Of a stretch of 64,000 nucleotides of DNA, positions 32,223 to 44,842 are shown in pieces. Source of the stretch: Brachypodium distachyon (lineage: Eukaryota; Streptophyta; Magnoliopsida; Poales; Poaceae). Location of the stretch: assembly GCF_000005505.3 (NCBI RefSeq), contig NC_016135.3:9084613-9148612 (forward strand), given 5' to 3'. The notes under the pieces were generated by a model. That model did no database searches. It saw nothing but the letters and a program-made list of their open reading frames with translations, and was not told where the DNA came from. The position numbers and the translations under genes are program-made. Within the stretch, counting starts at the first letter, position 1. Each line of letters begins with the position of its first letter.

Positions 32223-34731
32223 TGAAGGATCCCCCTTCACCAAGGGTTCGATCTCTGTGCTTACTTGTGCTAGTCCCTGGATCGACTCACTAGCACACAC
32301 AGTTCAAGATGTAATACCAAGATACAAAGGTCAAAAGTACTTTATTACATCGTATCATCCAGAACTTAAATTGTACTTACAAACTTGCATGACCTCTTAG
32401 GCCAGCATAAACAAATAATGTTCAAAACCATGACAACAATGTATCATGAAGCTGCAGCGGAAAGGTAGAGTAAAAGGGCCTCATCTACTCCCAGAGGAGA
32501 GAGCATGTTGGAATGTAAACACATGACCCATGACAAAACGACGAACCTCACTCATCGTCGGATCCACCTGCATTGTTAATTGCAGCCACTACGTGGCCAA
32601 TACATTTGAATGTATTGGCAAGCTCACTAGAGTTATAAAGGACCTACCGAGTACATGCATAGTTTGGCTAAGTGGGGTTTGGCTATTTTGCATAAAAGCA
32701 TCATTATTCAAATCCTATCATTTTTAGACAAATAGTTTTGAATTCTATTGGTCACGGGGTAGAAACACCCATGCTCCTATTAACCTAGGCACATTGAGTA
32801 GAAACATCAATGCTCCTACCCAGTTCAAACCATTCATTTTATTAGGAAATTAGAATGAGTGAGACTTTCCTTACAGCTCCAATATCCAGTTGCTCATAAT
32901 TGTCCGTAACCGGGGACACGGCTAAGTACTTAGTTTGACACTCTCAAGAGGTGGTACACTTTACCCACAAGAATTCGACGTGTTAATCCCTTGCTGTCCT
33001 CCGGGTGGAGTAGCAACGGCATCGACTTCAAGAATTTTCAGAACATGTTCACCCAAACCACCTGAGGGACCCGCGCTCCCACCTACACAACTGCCTCAGT
33101 ACAATTCCTCGGATCTGGGTAAACATTTCTTACTCCATCCAGGCAGAACCCATATTACCATGTGGTTATCTGGAAGCTACTAAATAGGAAACTAGTCCAG
33201 TTTCTGTTTATCCCGGGTGGCATCCCACATTGTGACGAAGGCGCTCCCCGAATCCACGGGAGAGACGTCCATGGACGATCCATCTCCGAATCCACGGAGA
33301 CTCGACTCAGAGGGACCCATAGAAATGGACCTAACGTCACGACATCCGAATACTCAAAGCAGCCCACCTAGGACGGTTCATTGAATTACTTGTTTTGCCA
33401 TACACTAGGAAAACTATATTTGTAATTCAATAGTATCACGTTGTAATAATACCACCCTCGTATATTATCATAGCATAGCATTTTACTACTACGATGGCAA
33501 TTGGTGGTGAAGTCATGGCAAAGGTATCCTATACTATTAGGACAGATCATAGCTAGCATAGATACAATAATAATCCTGACAATGCAACTAATAAAATCTA
33601 GTGCACAATAAAATAATGGGTAAATGATCAACGTGAACTTGCCTTGATAGTAGTTGGAGTTCAAACACCCTTCACAGTCACACAGTTCGCTCTCCGAGAA
33701 AACTATACAATCAGGCAAACATACACATACATAAACACACCACACAAGCAAAAGAATATGTATTTCATGATGCAATGCGAAACATGTGACATGAGTTTGG
33801 TTTATTTTATTTGGGTGATCTGCTGATCCAATGCCTTGAGAATTAAACACATGTAATTAGGGTTTTTAAGCAAAAGCAAAAGCTAGGGTTTAAATCCTAA
33901 AATGAGGTTCTATTTGCATCTGCAAAACAATTTAATTCAAAATATTTATTTCTCTGCCCCATTGGACAGAGGACATTAAAACAAAATTTTGGGCACTGGT
34001 TTCATTCAAAAAGGACTTCTAAATAATTAGTTATGATTTAAATGGCATAAAACCCTAATCTGTAATTTGAATGTGATTCAAATATTCAAATTTGAAATTG
34101 GACAGTGCCAAAAGATTCTACACTTCCTAAGGATTCCAAAAAGGTGTGGATCACTAAATTTGGCCAAACAGATTTAAAGTTATGATCATTTGAAGTTACA
34201 GGGGCCTATCTGCAAAAGTGCCTTTTATTAATTCCGGGGGATTAAAATTACATTTTTATTTTATAAAACCGGGTGCCACGTGGCGCATTATTATTGGACG
34301 GTACCGGTTCGGTTTATAAATAAATCCGAGCCGTTAGATCTAACTTATAAAGATCGGACCCTCCACAGTGCGTACCGGTTCGTTTTATAAGTGATCTAAT
34401 CCTAGCCATCGATCTAGATCGGACGGACGAGGGGAGTTCTAGGGTTTACCGGGCGGCGCGGGCTGTCGGAGTCGGGGAAGACGGCGGCGCGGGCACGGGC
34501 GCGGCGGCGCGGGGACGCTCCGGCGACGTGGGCGAGACGGGGAAGACACGGGGAGGCGCGGCGCGGCACGGCGGAGACGGGGTGCGGTCGGCGGCGCTCG
34601 GGGACGGCGCGGTCGGCGCCTAGGACGAAGACGGGCGGCGGCGCGGGCAGGGCTCTGGCGAAGGATTCCGGCGGCCTGGCGGCGTGCGAGCGAGGGGAAA
34701 CGGGGGGGAAAAGAAGAGGGGGTCGCGGTGG

Positions 34732-34738
34732 TTATATA
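34732..34738 (-). promoter_or_regulatory. TATA box in el2 3' LTR
   Basis: TATATAA on the minus strand, 700 bp from the LTR start. Its copy is at 44135-44141 in the 5' LTR, where it would drive the element. It implies U3 of about 0.7 kb and R-U5 of about 2.5 kb. Confidence 0.5.
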
Positions 34739-34856
34739 GACGTGCTCGGGCGTGAAAATGGAAGGCCGGAGGAGGAGATTGCGGCGGCGGGCGTGCGGGG
34801 ACGGCGGCCGGAAATCGTGGTGGCGGCGCGAGGGTTTCCTTCCGGAGAAGAAGCCC

Positions 34857-34881
34857 CTGACAGGTGGGCCCCACCTGTCAG
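34857..34881. promoter_or_regulatory. 25-bp perfect palindrome in U3
   Basis: Arms CTGACAGGTGGG and its complement around one central C, giving GTGGGCCCCAC in the middle. It lies about 120 bp upstream of the TATA box. Copies at 44260-44284 (5' LTR) and, with one change, 49842-49866 (el3). GGGCCCAC is a known plant promoter motif bound by TCP factors. Confidence 0.55.
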
Positions 34882-35433
34882 CGGGTGCGGGCGCGCGCGC
34901 GGGGCGGTCGGGCTGGCGGGGCCGGCGCGCGTGCGGGCGGACTGGGCCGGTTCGGCCCATTTTGGCCGCGCCGGTCCGGTTTTATATTTTTTTTTCTTTT
35001 AGCCTTTTCTTTTTCTGCTTTTCTCATTTCTTTGATATCTTTTGAGTTTGAACTCCAAATTGGTCCAAATAAATTTCAGAAAATTTGTAAAATCATGTTC
35101 TACCAAGATACAACTTTTGGAAGTAGTTTCTCTTCAAAATAAAATATGTAAAAATACATTTGCCCTATAAATGCTTTAGGGCCATATAACTATTTAAATA
35201 AAAATACTTTTCAACTCCAAATAATTAAACAAAAATTATGGGATAGCTTATATATGCATTAAACCCTTTTTATACATCAACCCTATTGGTTTGAAAATCC
35301 AAAGGTTACAGGGATGTAAACAAGATCTCTTAAAGCCTTTTGTGATTCAAAATTTGAATTCAAATATGCAATTGTGGCATGATGCTTATGAATGCAATGC
35401 ACATGTAAAAGTTTGAAATTTTGGGATGTTACA

Positions 35434-35449
35434 GACCTAACCCCCTTAA
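35434..35449 (-). other. Polypurine tract of el2
   Basis: TTAAGGGGGTTAGGTC on the minus strand between the gag-pol stop and the 3' LTR. The same stretch, with one fewer G, precedes the el1 3' LTR. Confidence 0.5.
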
Positions 35450-38400
35450 GATGAATCTCGTCCTCGAGATTCGGTGTGGCTAGCAAAGAGGTGTGGGTGG
35501 TCTTCTCGAAGATCATCTTCGCGTTCCCAAGTGGCTTCTTCTTCTGTGTGATGGTCCCACTGGACTTTGCAAAACTTGATGGTCTTGGATCGGGTCTGTC
35601 TCTCAGCTACGTCCAAGATTCTGATCGGTTTCTCCTCATAGGTGAGGTCACTCTGTAATTGAACTTCCTCCAGTGGAATTGTATCCCTCAGGTGTGTGTC
35701 GGCCATCTCGGGGTGACACTTCTTCAGTTGCGATACGTGGAAGACGTTGTGGACATTGGACAGTCTTTCCGGCAAATCCAACTTGGAGGCTACCTCTCCT
35801 TGTCGCGACAATATCTTGAAAGGTCCGATGAATCGGGGTGCTAACTTCCCTTTTATACCAAACCTGTTGACACCGCGTATCGGTGAAACTCTGAGATAAG
35901 CTCTGTCTTCAGCTTCATAGGTAACCTCCCTACGTTTGGAATCTGCATAGCTCTTCTGTCTTGACTGAGCCACCTTCAGTCGGTCTCGGATGAGTCTAAC
36001 CTTTTCTTCGGCATCTTTTATCATGTCTGGGCCGAATAGGCTACGGTCTCCTACACCATCCCATAACAATGGTGTTCTGCATTTCCTTCCATACAAGGCT
36101 TCAAACGGTGACATTCCAATGCTGGTTTGGAAACTGTTGTTGTATGAGAATTCTGCATACTGCAAATTGTCATCCCAACTAGACCCATAATCTAGAGCGC
36201 AAGCTCTCAACATATCTTCAAGGATCTGATTTACTCTCTCGGTCTGTCCATCCGTCTGCGGATGAAAGGCTGTACTGAATTCTAGTCTCGTTCCTAGAGA
36301 CTCATGTAGTTGTCCCCAAAATCTTGAGGTAAACTGGGTACCTCTGTCTGAAACTATTTCCTTGGGTACTCCGTGTAAACACACTATTCTGGACATGTAG
36401 CGTTTCGCTAACTGTGCACTGGTGTATGTAGTCTTCACTGGTATGAAGTGGGCAACCTTGGTCAAACGGTCAACCACTACCCAAATGGAATCATATCCTG
36501 ATCTAGTCCTTGGTAGCCCGGTGATAAAGTCCATGCCGACTTTATCCCATTTCCAGTCCGGTATAGGCAATGGTCTCAGTAACCCTGCTGGCTTCTGGTG
36601 TTCTGCCTTAACTCTACTGCACACATCGCACAAGGCAATGAACTCTGCGATGTCACGCTTCAATCCGGACCACCAAAATGTTTCCTTGAGGTCCATGTAC
36701 ATCTTTGTGTTTCCAGGGTGGATTGAGTATGGTGAATCGTGGGCTTCTTGCAAAATCAACTTTCTGATTTTCGGATCTTGCGGTACGCAAATGCGTTTTC
36801 CGAACCATATGGTTCCCTGATCGTCTTCTCGAAAATCTTTGGCCTTTCCACTAATCATATTCCCTCTTATTTCCTTTATTTCCGAATCATCTTTTTGTGC
36901 TTCTCTAATCTTATCTAGCAGTGTGGGTTGCACTTCCAAAGTGGCTAAGTAACCTTCCGGTACTATTTCCAGTCTGAGGTCTTTGAACTGTTCGCACAAC
37001 TCTGGTGGTAACTCTCCAGCTGTTAGTCCATTTACATAGCCCTTGCGGCTCAATGCATCAGCTACGACGTTAGCCTTGCATGGATGGTATTGTAAATTCA
37101 GGTCATAATCTTTTATCAGTTCTAACCATCTTCTCTGCCTCAGATTCAACTCCTTCTGAGTGAATATGTACTTCAGACTCTTATGGTCAGTAAACAGCTC
37201 ACAGTGCTTTCCCATCAGATAGTGCCTCCAGGTCTTCAAGGCGTGCACTACTGATGCTAACTCCAAGTCATGAGTGGGATAGTTGCCTTCGTGGCTTTTT
37301 AGGTGTCGCGAAGCGTACGCTACAACTTTCCATTTCTGCATCAATACTCCTCCCAAACCTTGACGCGAGGCATCACAGTAAACTTAAAAATCCTCTTGTA
37401 GGTCAGGTAAAACAAGGATGGGCGCAGACACTAGTCTTTTCTTCAATTCCTGGAAGCTCTCTTCACAAAACTCATTCCAGGCAAACTTCTTTTCTTTCTT
37501 TAAAAGCTCTGTCATGGGTTTCGCTATTTTGGAGAAATTCTCAATGAATCTCCGATAATAACCGGCAAGTCCAAGGAAGCTGCGGACTTCTCCGACATTC
37601 TTCGGTGCCTCCCATTCCGTAACTGCTGCAACCTTAGCTGGGTCAACGGCTACTCCGGCTCCTAACACTATGTGTCCAAGAAAGTTGACTTCTGATAACC
37701 AAAATTCACACTTGCTGAATTTGGCGTACAGCTGGTGCGCTCTCAACTTTTCCAAAATCATGCGCAGATGCTGCTCATGCTCTTTCCTGCTCTTGGAGTA
37801 AATCAAGATGTCATCTATGAATACTACGACAAACTTGTCCAAGAATTCCATGAACACCTTGTTCATCATGTTCATGAAGTATGCTGGTGCGTTGGTCAAA
37901 CCGAAGGGCATCACGGTATACTCATAAAGTCCATATCTAGTGGTGAATGCCGTCTTGGGTATATCCATCTCTCGGATTTTCAGTTGAAAATACCCTGATC
38001 GCAGATCGATCTTTGAGAAAACACAGGCTCCTTCCAACTGGTCGAAAAGATCGTTGATGACAGGCAAGGGGTATTTATTCTTTATCGTCACCTCGTTTAG
38101 TGACCGATAATCAATACACATTCGTTGACTCTTGTCCTTCTTTTCCACAAACAGGACAGGTGCTCCCCATGGTGATGAACTGGGGCGGATGAAACCTTTT
38201 GCTAACTCTTCCGCTAGCTGCTTCTTCAATTCCTTCAACTCATCCACAGCCATCTTATAAGGTCTCTTGGCTATGGGTCCACTATCAGGCATTAACTCAA
38301 TAAGAAACTCCACATCACGGTCCGGTGGCATACCTGGCAACTCTTCTGGGAAAACATCCAGATACTCATTCACTACTGGAACCTCGTCCTGGCTAACCCC

Positions 38401-39996
38401 CTTAAGAGCATTGACCTTAGGTCTCTTAAGTTCGAAAACAGACTTGAAGCGGATTCTCTTATTCCTTGGGGTGGTGAGGGTGATGGTTCTTCTGACACAG
38501 TCTATAAGTCCCTCATACTTAGCCAGCCAATCCATTCCTAGGATGACATCCAAACCCTTGGACCCTATTATTATTAGGTCCGTGGGGAAGGTGTGTTTTC
38601 CTATTTCCAAACTTAGCCCACGACAGTCATAGGCAGTTATCAACTCTCCACCTGGTGAGTTTACTTTCATGGGGTTGGCTAATGTGCTGACAGGTAATCC
38701 ATTTTGATGCACAAAACCCCTTGATATGAATGAATGGGATGCACCGGTATCAAACAGTACTAAAGCCTTAAATGAATTAATGCTAAAGGTACCGATGACT
38801 ATACCTTGCTCCTCGGTGATTTCTTCCACGTCGATGTGGTTCACGTTGCCCTTCTGGAATGGGTTTGGTTTAACCACGTTCCCTCCAAATCTCTCCGGGC
38901 AATCGTTGGAGTAGTGCCCCATCTTGTGGCACTTGAAACACTCCACCTGGCTCATGTCCCTGCCAGGGTTGCGGTTCTGTCCAGCTCCATTGCCGTTGGT
39001 GTGGCCCTTTCCATTGCCACCTTGGTTTCCACCTCCATTATGGTTACCATTCTCGTTATGGTGCCTCGGGCGCTGCTGCTGGTGCTGGTGATGCTGGTGC
39101 TTGTTGCTGTTGTTGATCCCGGTATGGCGGTTCTGATGGCCATACCCTCCACTGTGTCTGTCGTTGTGGCCTCCGGCCTTATGCACAGATGAACTGCCGC
39201 TGCCGTCCTGGGTGATGCGCGGCTTCTGATGCGGCCCCGCGTGAGAGCCTCCCTGGTGGAGTCTCCTCTTGCGGTTCTCCATCTGATGGAGCTTGTTCTC
39301 CAACACGATCACCTTGTCAATGAGCGATTGGTAGGTAGGGGTGTAAGCAATAGCCAACTGAACGGAGAGCTCATCGTTCAGAGCATCCAAAAATCTCTCT
39401 CGGCGCTTGGCATCCGTGTTCACCTCGTCCGGCGCATAGCGGGCGAGACTGTTGAACTGGTCGATAAACTCGACCACTGTGCGGCTTCCCTGTCTGAGCC
39501 GCAGAAACTCTTTCTTCTTCAAATTAAGCACCCCTGCCGAGATGTGGGCGGTGCGGAAGGCTTCTTGGAACATATCCCGTGTGACAAGCTCAATAGGGGT
39601 GGTGATCTGGTAGTTCTCCCACCACGATGCAGCTGGTCCTTCCAACAGATGGGCTGCAAACCGAACTTTTTCCTCCTCGGTGCAGTCGATGGTCACCAAA
39701 TTCTTGTTCACAGAGCGGAGCCAGTCGTTTGCCACGATTGGCTCTGGTGAGCTAGAGAAGGTGGGTGGGTGCAAGCGCAGAAACCTTGTCAACATGTCCA
39801 CTTGAGGTGGGTGGTGCTGCTGGTTGTTGTTGGGGTTCTACTGGTGGTTGGCATTGTTGTTGGCTAACTGCTGTGTAATCATCTGGAAGAATTGGGTCTG
39901 AGCGGCCAATAACTGTTGCATGGTGGCAGCATTCCTTTCTGCGTTGGCATTGTTAGCCTCGGCGTTGTTGGCGGGGTTCCGGCGTCTCGGAGGCAT
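35446..39996 (-). pseudogene. el2 gag-pol polyprotein, two nonsense codons
   Basis: One continuous frame of 1517 codons from ATG 39996 to the stop at 35446. Order: Asn/Gln-rich leader; gag core; CCHC knuckle (residues 353-366, CFKC...H...C); protease DTGAS (416-420); reverse transcriptase with catalytic FIDD (726-729); RNase H; integrase zinc region with CDVC; integrase core D1156, D1217, E1253 with exactly 35 residues between the last two; GPF module; chromodomain (about 1457-1505). It would supply all enzymes for copying and integrating the element. Nonsense codons: TAG at 39838-39840 (el1 has CAG, residue 53) and TAA at 37384-37386 (el1 has CAA, residue 871, between RT and RNase H). There are no frameshifts. 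All catalytic motifs are intact. Confidence 0.92.
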
Positions 39997-40297
39997 CTGT
40001 TTAGGGTAGTATAGATGAGGAAACAGATAGAATAGAGCTAAGGATAACTAAACCCCCAAACAAGATATTACTCAAGCATATATCAATCATACACTCATCA
40101 ATCATGAAAGGTTTTGGAAATCGTAGCAAAACACACTTGTTTATGGTGGGGCATTGCCCATAAAGAAAGAAAAAAAAAAGAGGACGAGGAAAAAGTAATC
40201 GACCTACATTGCCATACACATAGATTGTATGGTCAATGACTAACTCGCAAAGCTGATAACGATAAAAACTAATATAAGCTGGTAGGCATCAATAGAT
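39997..40297 (-). other. el2 orf0-gag leader
   Basis: About 300 bp, no frame. Homologous to 9129-9417 of el1, with a poly-A-like tract near 40168-40182. Confidence 0.6.
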
Positions 40298-41143
40298 CTA
40301 GGGGAGTGTGGCTGTCGGTGTGGTCCCGTTCGCCTTCATCTTGGAGCGGGTGTTGGTAGCAGGGGTGTCCATCTCGTGGACCTCCTGGGGCTCCTCCTCC
40401 TGAGCCTCCATCTCCTAATCCTGTGGTGGAGGTGGGACCTGGTCTGGCGCCGGTGCGGCAGCTGGTGCTGCTGCTGCGATGAACGCCTGGAACTGCTCGC
40501 AGTAGTAGCGAGCCTGGTCCCTCTTGTACTGCAGCTGCTCGATGGCGTCTCCCATATTGAGGACAGTGTTCTCCAACACGGCCTTGTCCTCCAGCCACTG
40601 GGTCTTCTCTCCCATCAGGTTACCAACCTGCTCCTCGGCTAGGTCGGCCCTGGTCATCTCATGCTCGAGACAAGACTCCAAGTCCACGGTGTTTATCTCC
40701 ATGTTCTCGAAGTGGGTCGTCACTGGGGTCGCATCCTCGTCGTTGGTCGTAGCCACCGCCGAGCATGCATGGTTCCGCCTTCCAAAGAGGAGGAAGGGGG
40801 AATCCTCGGGGAACTCGTGCCGATAGTCCCGGCACACCTGTGCGAAGGCGCACTGCATGGCGAACTGAAGGCCCTGCTCGAAGGTGGGGTAGCGGCTGAT
40901 GAAGGTGATATCCGGTGTAGCTGGCGCGATCTCACGGCCCCGGATCTTCGCCTCGATCTCCCACCGTGGCTGCCATCCCTCGGGTGCGGCGGTCTCACCT
41001 CGGCCTCTGAACCTGGGTGGTGGCAGGTCGAGGAAAGCACACAGTGCCGCCAAAGGGGCACTGAACAGCTGGTCGTCGTCCGTGGAGGGGTAGTAGACGC
41101 GGGTGAACGGCGGGACGTTGCCAAAAGGTGTTGGGCTTCCCAT
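40298..41143 (-). pseudogene. el2 orf0, one nonsense codon
   Basis: Frame of 281 codons from ATG 41143 to TAG 40298. A single internal TAG at 40415-40417, where el4 reads CAG, cuts it to 242 residues and removes the acidic segment and basic tail. The N-terminal 130 residues and the coiled coil are intact. The linker is shorter than in el4 by about 15 residues. It lies between primer site and gag, with a 466-nt leader. Function unknown. The coiled coil suggests a structural or RNA-associated partner of Gag, which is inference only. Confidence 0.8.
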
Positions 41144-41609
41144 CTATAGAAAATAAAGAAGGAGATAAGGGAGTATCAGTGACATGATCAAATGATCGAG
41201 TGTAAGTAAAAATAAAATAAAAGTGGTAGAGTGGGAATCAAGTGATAAACATTAATATCAAGGGTGGAAATGTAAATATAAAATTGGATGCATACTAACA
41301 TGTGAACAACATGGCAACAAGATTATAGTGGTGTATGGTGTAAAAATCAAATATACATCTGCCATATAATATAATAAACATGCATATATGGTAATAAGCA
41401 TAGTATTTGGTGTATATGTGGAATAAAACAATAAACATGTCATGCATATGTAGATATAAATGCAAAGATTTAGATGAATAGGGATAAGGAATAAAATGTA
41501 TGTATATAGATATAGATCAGAAAGGGATGAGAAATATTCCTAAGGTTTGGCCTTTGGTCTTGTCTTATCTTAATCCAAACTAGGGTCACGTTCCTACAGG
41601 CAACACATT

Positions 41610-41621
41610 GCTCTAATACCA
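41610..41621 (-). other. Primer-binding site of el2
   Basis: TGGTATTAGAGC on the minus strand, two bases after the 5' LTR. One mismatch from the el4 site TGGTATCAGAGC, the initiator-Met tRNA site used by many plant LTR elements. Confidence 0.85.
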
Positions 41622-41623
41622 TC

Positions 41624-44600
41624 TGAAGTGATCCCCCTTCACCAAGGGTTCGATCTCTGTGCTTACTTGTGCTAGTCCCTGGATCGACTCACTAGCACAC
41701 ACAGTTCAAGATGTAATACCAAGATACAAAGGTCAAAAGTACTTTATTACATCGTATCATCCAGAACTTAAATTGTACTTACAAACTTGCATGACCTCTT
41801 AGGCCAGCATAAACAAATAATGTTCAAAACCATGACAACAATGTATCATGAAGCTGCAGCGGAAAGGTAGAGTAAAAGGGCCTCATCTACTCCCAGAGGA
41901 GAGAGCATGTTGGAATGTAAGCACATGACCCATGACAAAACGACGAACCTCACTCATCGTCGGATCCACCTGCATTGTTAATTGCAGCCACTACGTGGCC
42001 AATACATTTGAATGTATTGGCAAGCTCACTAGAGTTATAAAGGACCTACCGAGTACATGCATAGTTTGGCTAAGTGGGGTTTGGCTATTTTGCATAAAAG
42101 CATCATTATTCAAATCCTATCATTTTTAGACAAATAGTTTTGAATTCTATTGGACACGGGGTAGAAACACCCATGCTCCTATTAACCTAGGCACATTGAG
42201 TAGAAACATCAATGCTCCTACCCAGTTCAAACCATTCATTTTATTAGGAAATTAGAATGAGTGAGACTTTCCTTACAGCTCCAATATCCAGTTGCTCATA
42301 ATTGTCCGTAACCGGGGACACGGCTAAGTACTTAGTTTGACACTCTCAAGAGGTGGTACACTTTACCCACAAGAATTCGACGTGTTAATCCCTTGCTGTC
42401 CTCCGGGTGGAGTAGCAACGGCATCGACTTCAAGAATTTTCAGAACATGTTCACCCAAACCACCTGAGGGACCCGCGCTCCCACCTACACAACTGCCTCA
42501 GTACAATCCCTCGGATCTGGGTAAACATTTCTTACTCCATCCAGGCAGAACCCATATTACCATGTGGTTATCTGGAAGCTACTAAATAGGAAACTAGTCC
42601 AGTTTCTGTTTATCCCGGGTGGCATCCCACATTGTGACGAAGGCGCTCCCCGAATCCACGGGAGAGACGTCCATGGACGATCCATCTCCGAATCCACGGA
42701 GACTCGACTCAGAGGGACCCATAGAAATGGACCTAACGTCACGACATCCGAATACTCAAAGCAGCCCACCTAGGACGGTTCATTGAATTACTTGTTTTGC
42801 CATACACTAGGAAAACTATATTTGTAATTCAATAGTATCACGTTGTAATAATACCACCCTCGTATATTATCATAGCATAGCATTTTACTACTACGATGGC
42901 AATTGGTGGTGAAGTCATGGCAAAGGTATCCTATACTATTAGGACAGATCATAGCTAGCATAGATACAATAATAATCCTGACAATGCAACTAATAAAATC
43001 TAGTGCACAATAAAATAATGGGTAAATGATCAACGTGAACTTGCCTTGATAGTAGTTGGAGTTCAAACACCCTTCACAGTCACACAGTTCGCTCTCCGAG
43101 AAAACTATACAATCAGGCAAACATACACATACATAAACACACCACACAAGCAAAAGAATATGTATTTCATGATGCAATGCGAAACATGTGACATGAGTTT
43201 GGTTTATTTTATTTGGGTGATCTGCTGATCCAATGCCTTGAGAATTAAACACATGTAATTAGGGTTTTTAAGCAAAAGCAAAAGCTAGGGTTTAAATCCT
43301 AAAATGAGGTTCTATTTGCATCTGCAAAACAATTTAATTCAAAATATTTATTTCTCTGCCCCATTGGACAGAGGACATTAAAACAAAATTTTGGGCACTG
43401 GTTTCATTCAAAAAGGACTTCTAAATAATTAGTTATGATTTAAATGGCATAAAACCCTAATCTGTAATTTGAATGTGATTCAAATATTCAAATTTGAAAT
43501 TGGACAGTGCCAAAAGATTCTACACTTCCTAAGGATTCCAAAAAGGTGTGGATCACTAAATTTGGCCAAACAGATTTAAAGTTATGATCATTTGAAGTTA
43601 CAGGGGCCTATCTGCAAAAGTGCCTTTTATTAATTCCGGGGGATTAAAATTACATTTTTATTTTATAAAACCGGGTGCCACGTGGCGCATTATTATTGGA
43701 CGGTACCGGTTCGGTTTATAAATAAATCCGAGCCGTTAGATCTAACTTATAAAGATCGGACCCTCCACAGTGCGTACCGGTTCGTTTTATAAGTGATCTA
43801 ATCCTAGCCATCGATCTAGATCGGACGGACGAGGGGAGTTCTAGGGTTTACCGGGCGGCGCGGGCTGTCGGAGTCGGGGAAGACGGCGGCGCGGGCACGG
43901 GCGCGGCGGCGCGGGGACGCTCCGGCGACGTGGGCGAGACGGGGAAGACACGGGGAGGCGCGGCGCGGCACGGCGGAGACGGGGGTGCGGTCGGCGGCGC
44001 TCGGGGACGGCGCGGTCGGCGCCTAGGACGAAGACGGGCGGCGGCGCGGGCAGGGCTCCGGTGAAGGATTCCGGCGGCCTGGCGGCGTGCGAGTGAGGGG
44101 AAACGGGGGGGAAAAGAAGAGGGGGTCGCGGGGGTTATATAGACGTGCTCGGGCGTGAAAATGGAAGGCCGGAGGAGGAGATTGCGGCGGCGGGCGTGCG
44201 GGGACGGCGGCCGGAAATCGCGGTGGCGGCGCGAGGGTTTCCTTCCGGGGAAGAAGCCCCTGACAGGTGGGCCCCACCTGTCAGCGGGTGCGGGCGCGCG
44301 CGCGGGGCGGTCGGGCTGGCGGGGCCGGCGCGCGTGCGGGCGGACTGGGCCGGTTCGGCCCATTTTGGCCGCGCCGGTCCGGTTTTATATTTTTTTTTCT
44401 TTTAGCCTTTTCTTTTTTTGCTTTTCTCATTTCTTTGATATCTTTTGAGTTTGAACTCCAAATTGGTCCAAATAAATTTCAGAAAATTTGTAAAATCATG
44501 TTCTACCAAGATACAACTTTTGGAAGTAGTTTCTCTTCAAAATAAAATATGTAAAAATACATTTGCCCTATAAATGCTTTAGGGCCATATAACTATTTAA

Positions 44601-44837
44601 ATAAAAATACTTTTTCAACTCCAAATAATTAACCAAAAATTATGGGATAGCTCATATATGCATTAAACCCTTTTTATACATCAACCCTATTGGTTTGAAA
44701 ATCCAAAGGTTACAGGGATGTAAACAAGATCTCTTAAAGCCTTTTGTGATTCAAAATTTGAATTCAAATATGCAATTGTGGCATGATGCTTATGAATGCA
44801 ATGCACATGTAAAAGTTTGAAAATTTGGGATGTTACA
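41624..44837 (-). repeat. 5' LTR of el2
   Basis: 3214 bp. Drives transcription from the TATA at 44141-44135. Almost identical to the 3' LTR: differences seen include a G indel near 43980 and substitutions near 44058-44130. Confidence 0.95.
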
Positions 44838-44842
44838 CGCAC
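44838..44842. repeat. 5-bp TSD CGCAC of el2 (right)
   Basis: Second copy of 32218-32222. It also restores the reading of E gag. Confidence 0.9.

Larger units (their letters stand above)
32223..35433 (-). repeat. 3' LTR of el2
   Basis: 3211 bp, TGTAACATCCC to CTTCA on the minus strand. Same content as the 5' LTR. Frames inside it (for example 33386-33850) occur in both LTRs only because these are copies, and are not conserved in el1 or el3. Confidence 0.95.
32223..44837 (-). mobile_element. Chromovirus el2, nearly intact, 12.6 kb
   Basis: Complete Tekay/Del-like element: 5' LTR 44837-41624, initiator-Met primer site, orf0, gag-pol in one frame, 3' LTR 35433-32223, and a perfect CGCAC target duplication. 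The two LTRs differ by about 15 changes that I can see in 3.2 kb, so insertion was recent. At the grass rate of 1.3e-8 per site per year commonly used, that would be a few hundred thousand years. Three nonsense codons (one in orf0, two in gag-pol) are the only obvious damage. It may have been mobilised in trans, or the stops arose after insertion. Confidence 0.95.

Noticed and set aside
33386..33850. 154-codon frame, repeated at 42788-43252
   Set aside because: It appears twice only because both are LTRs of el2. It is absent from el1 and el3.
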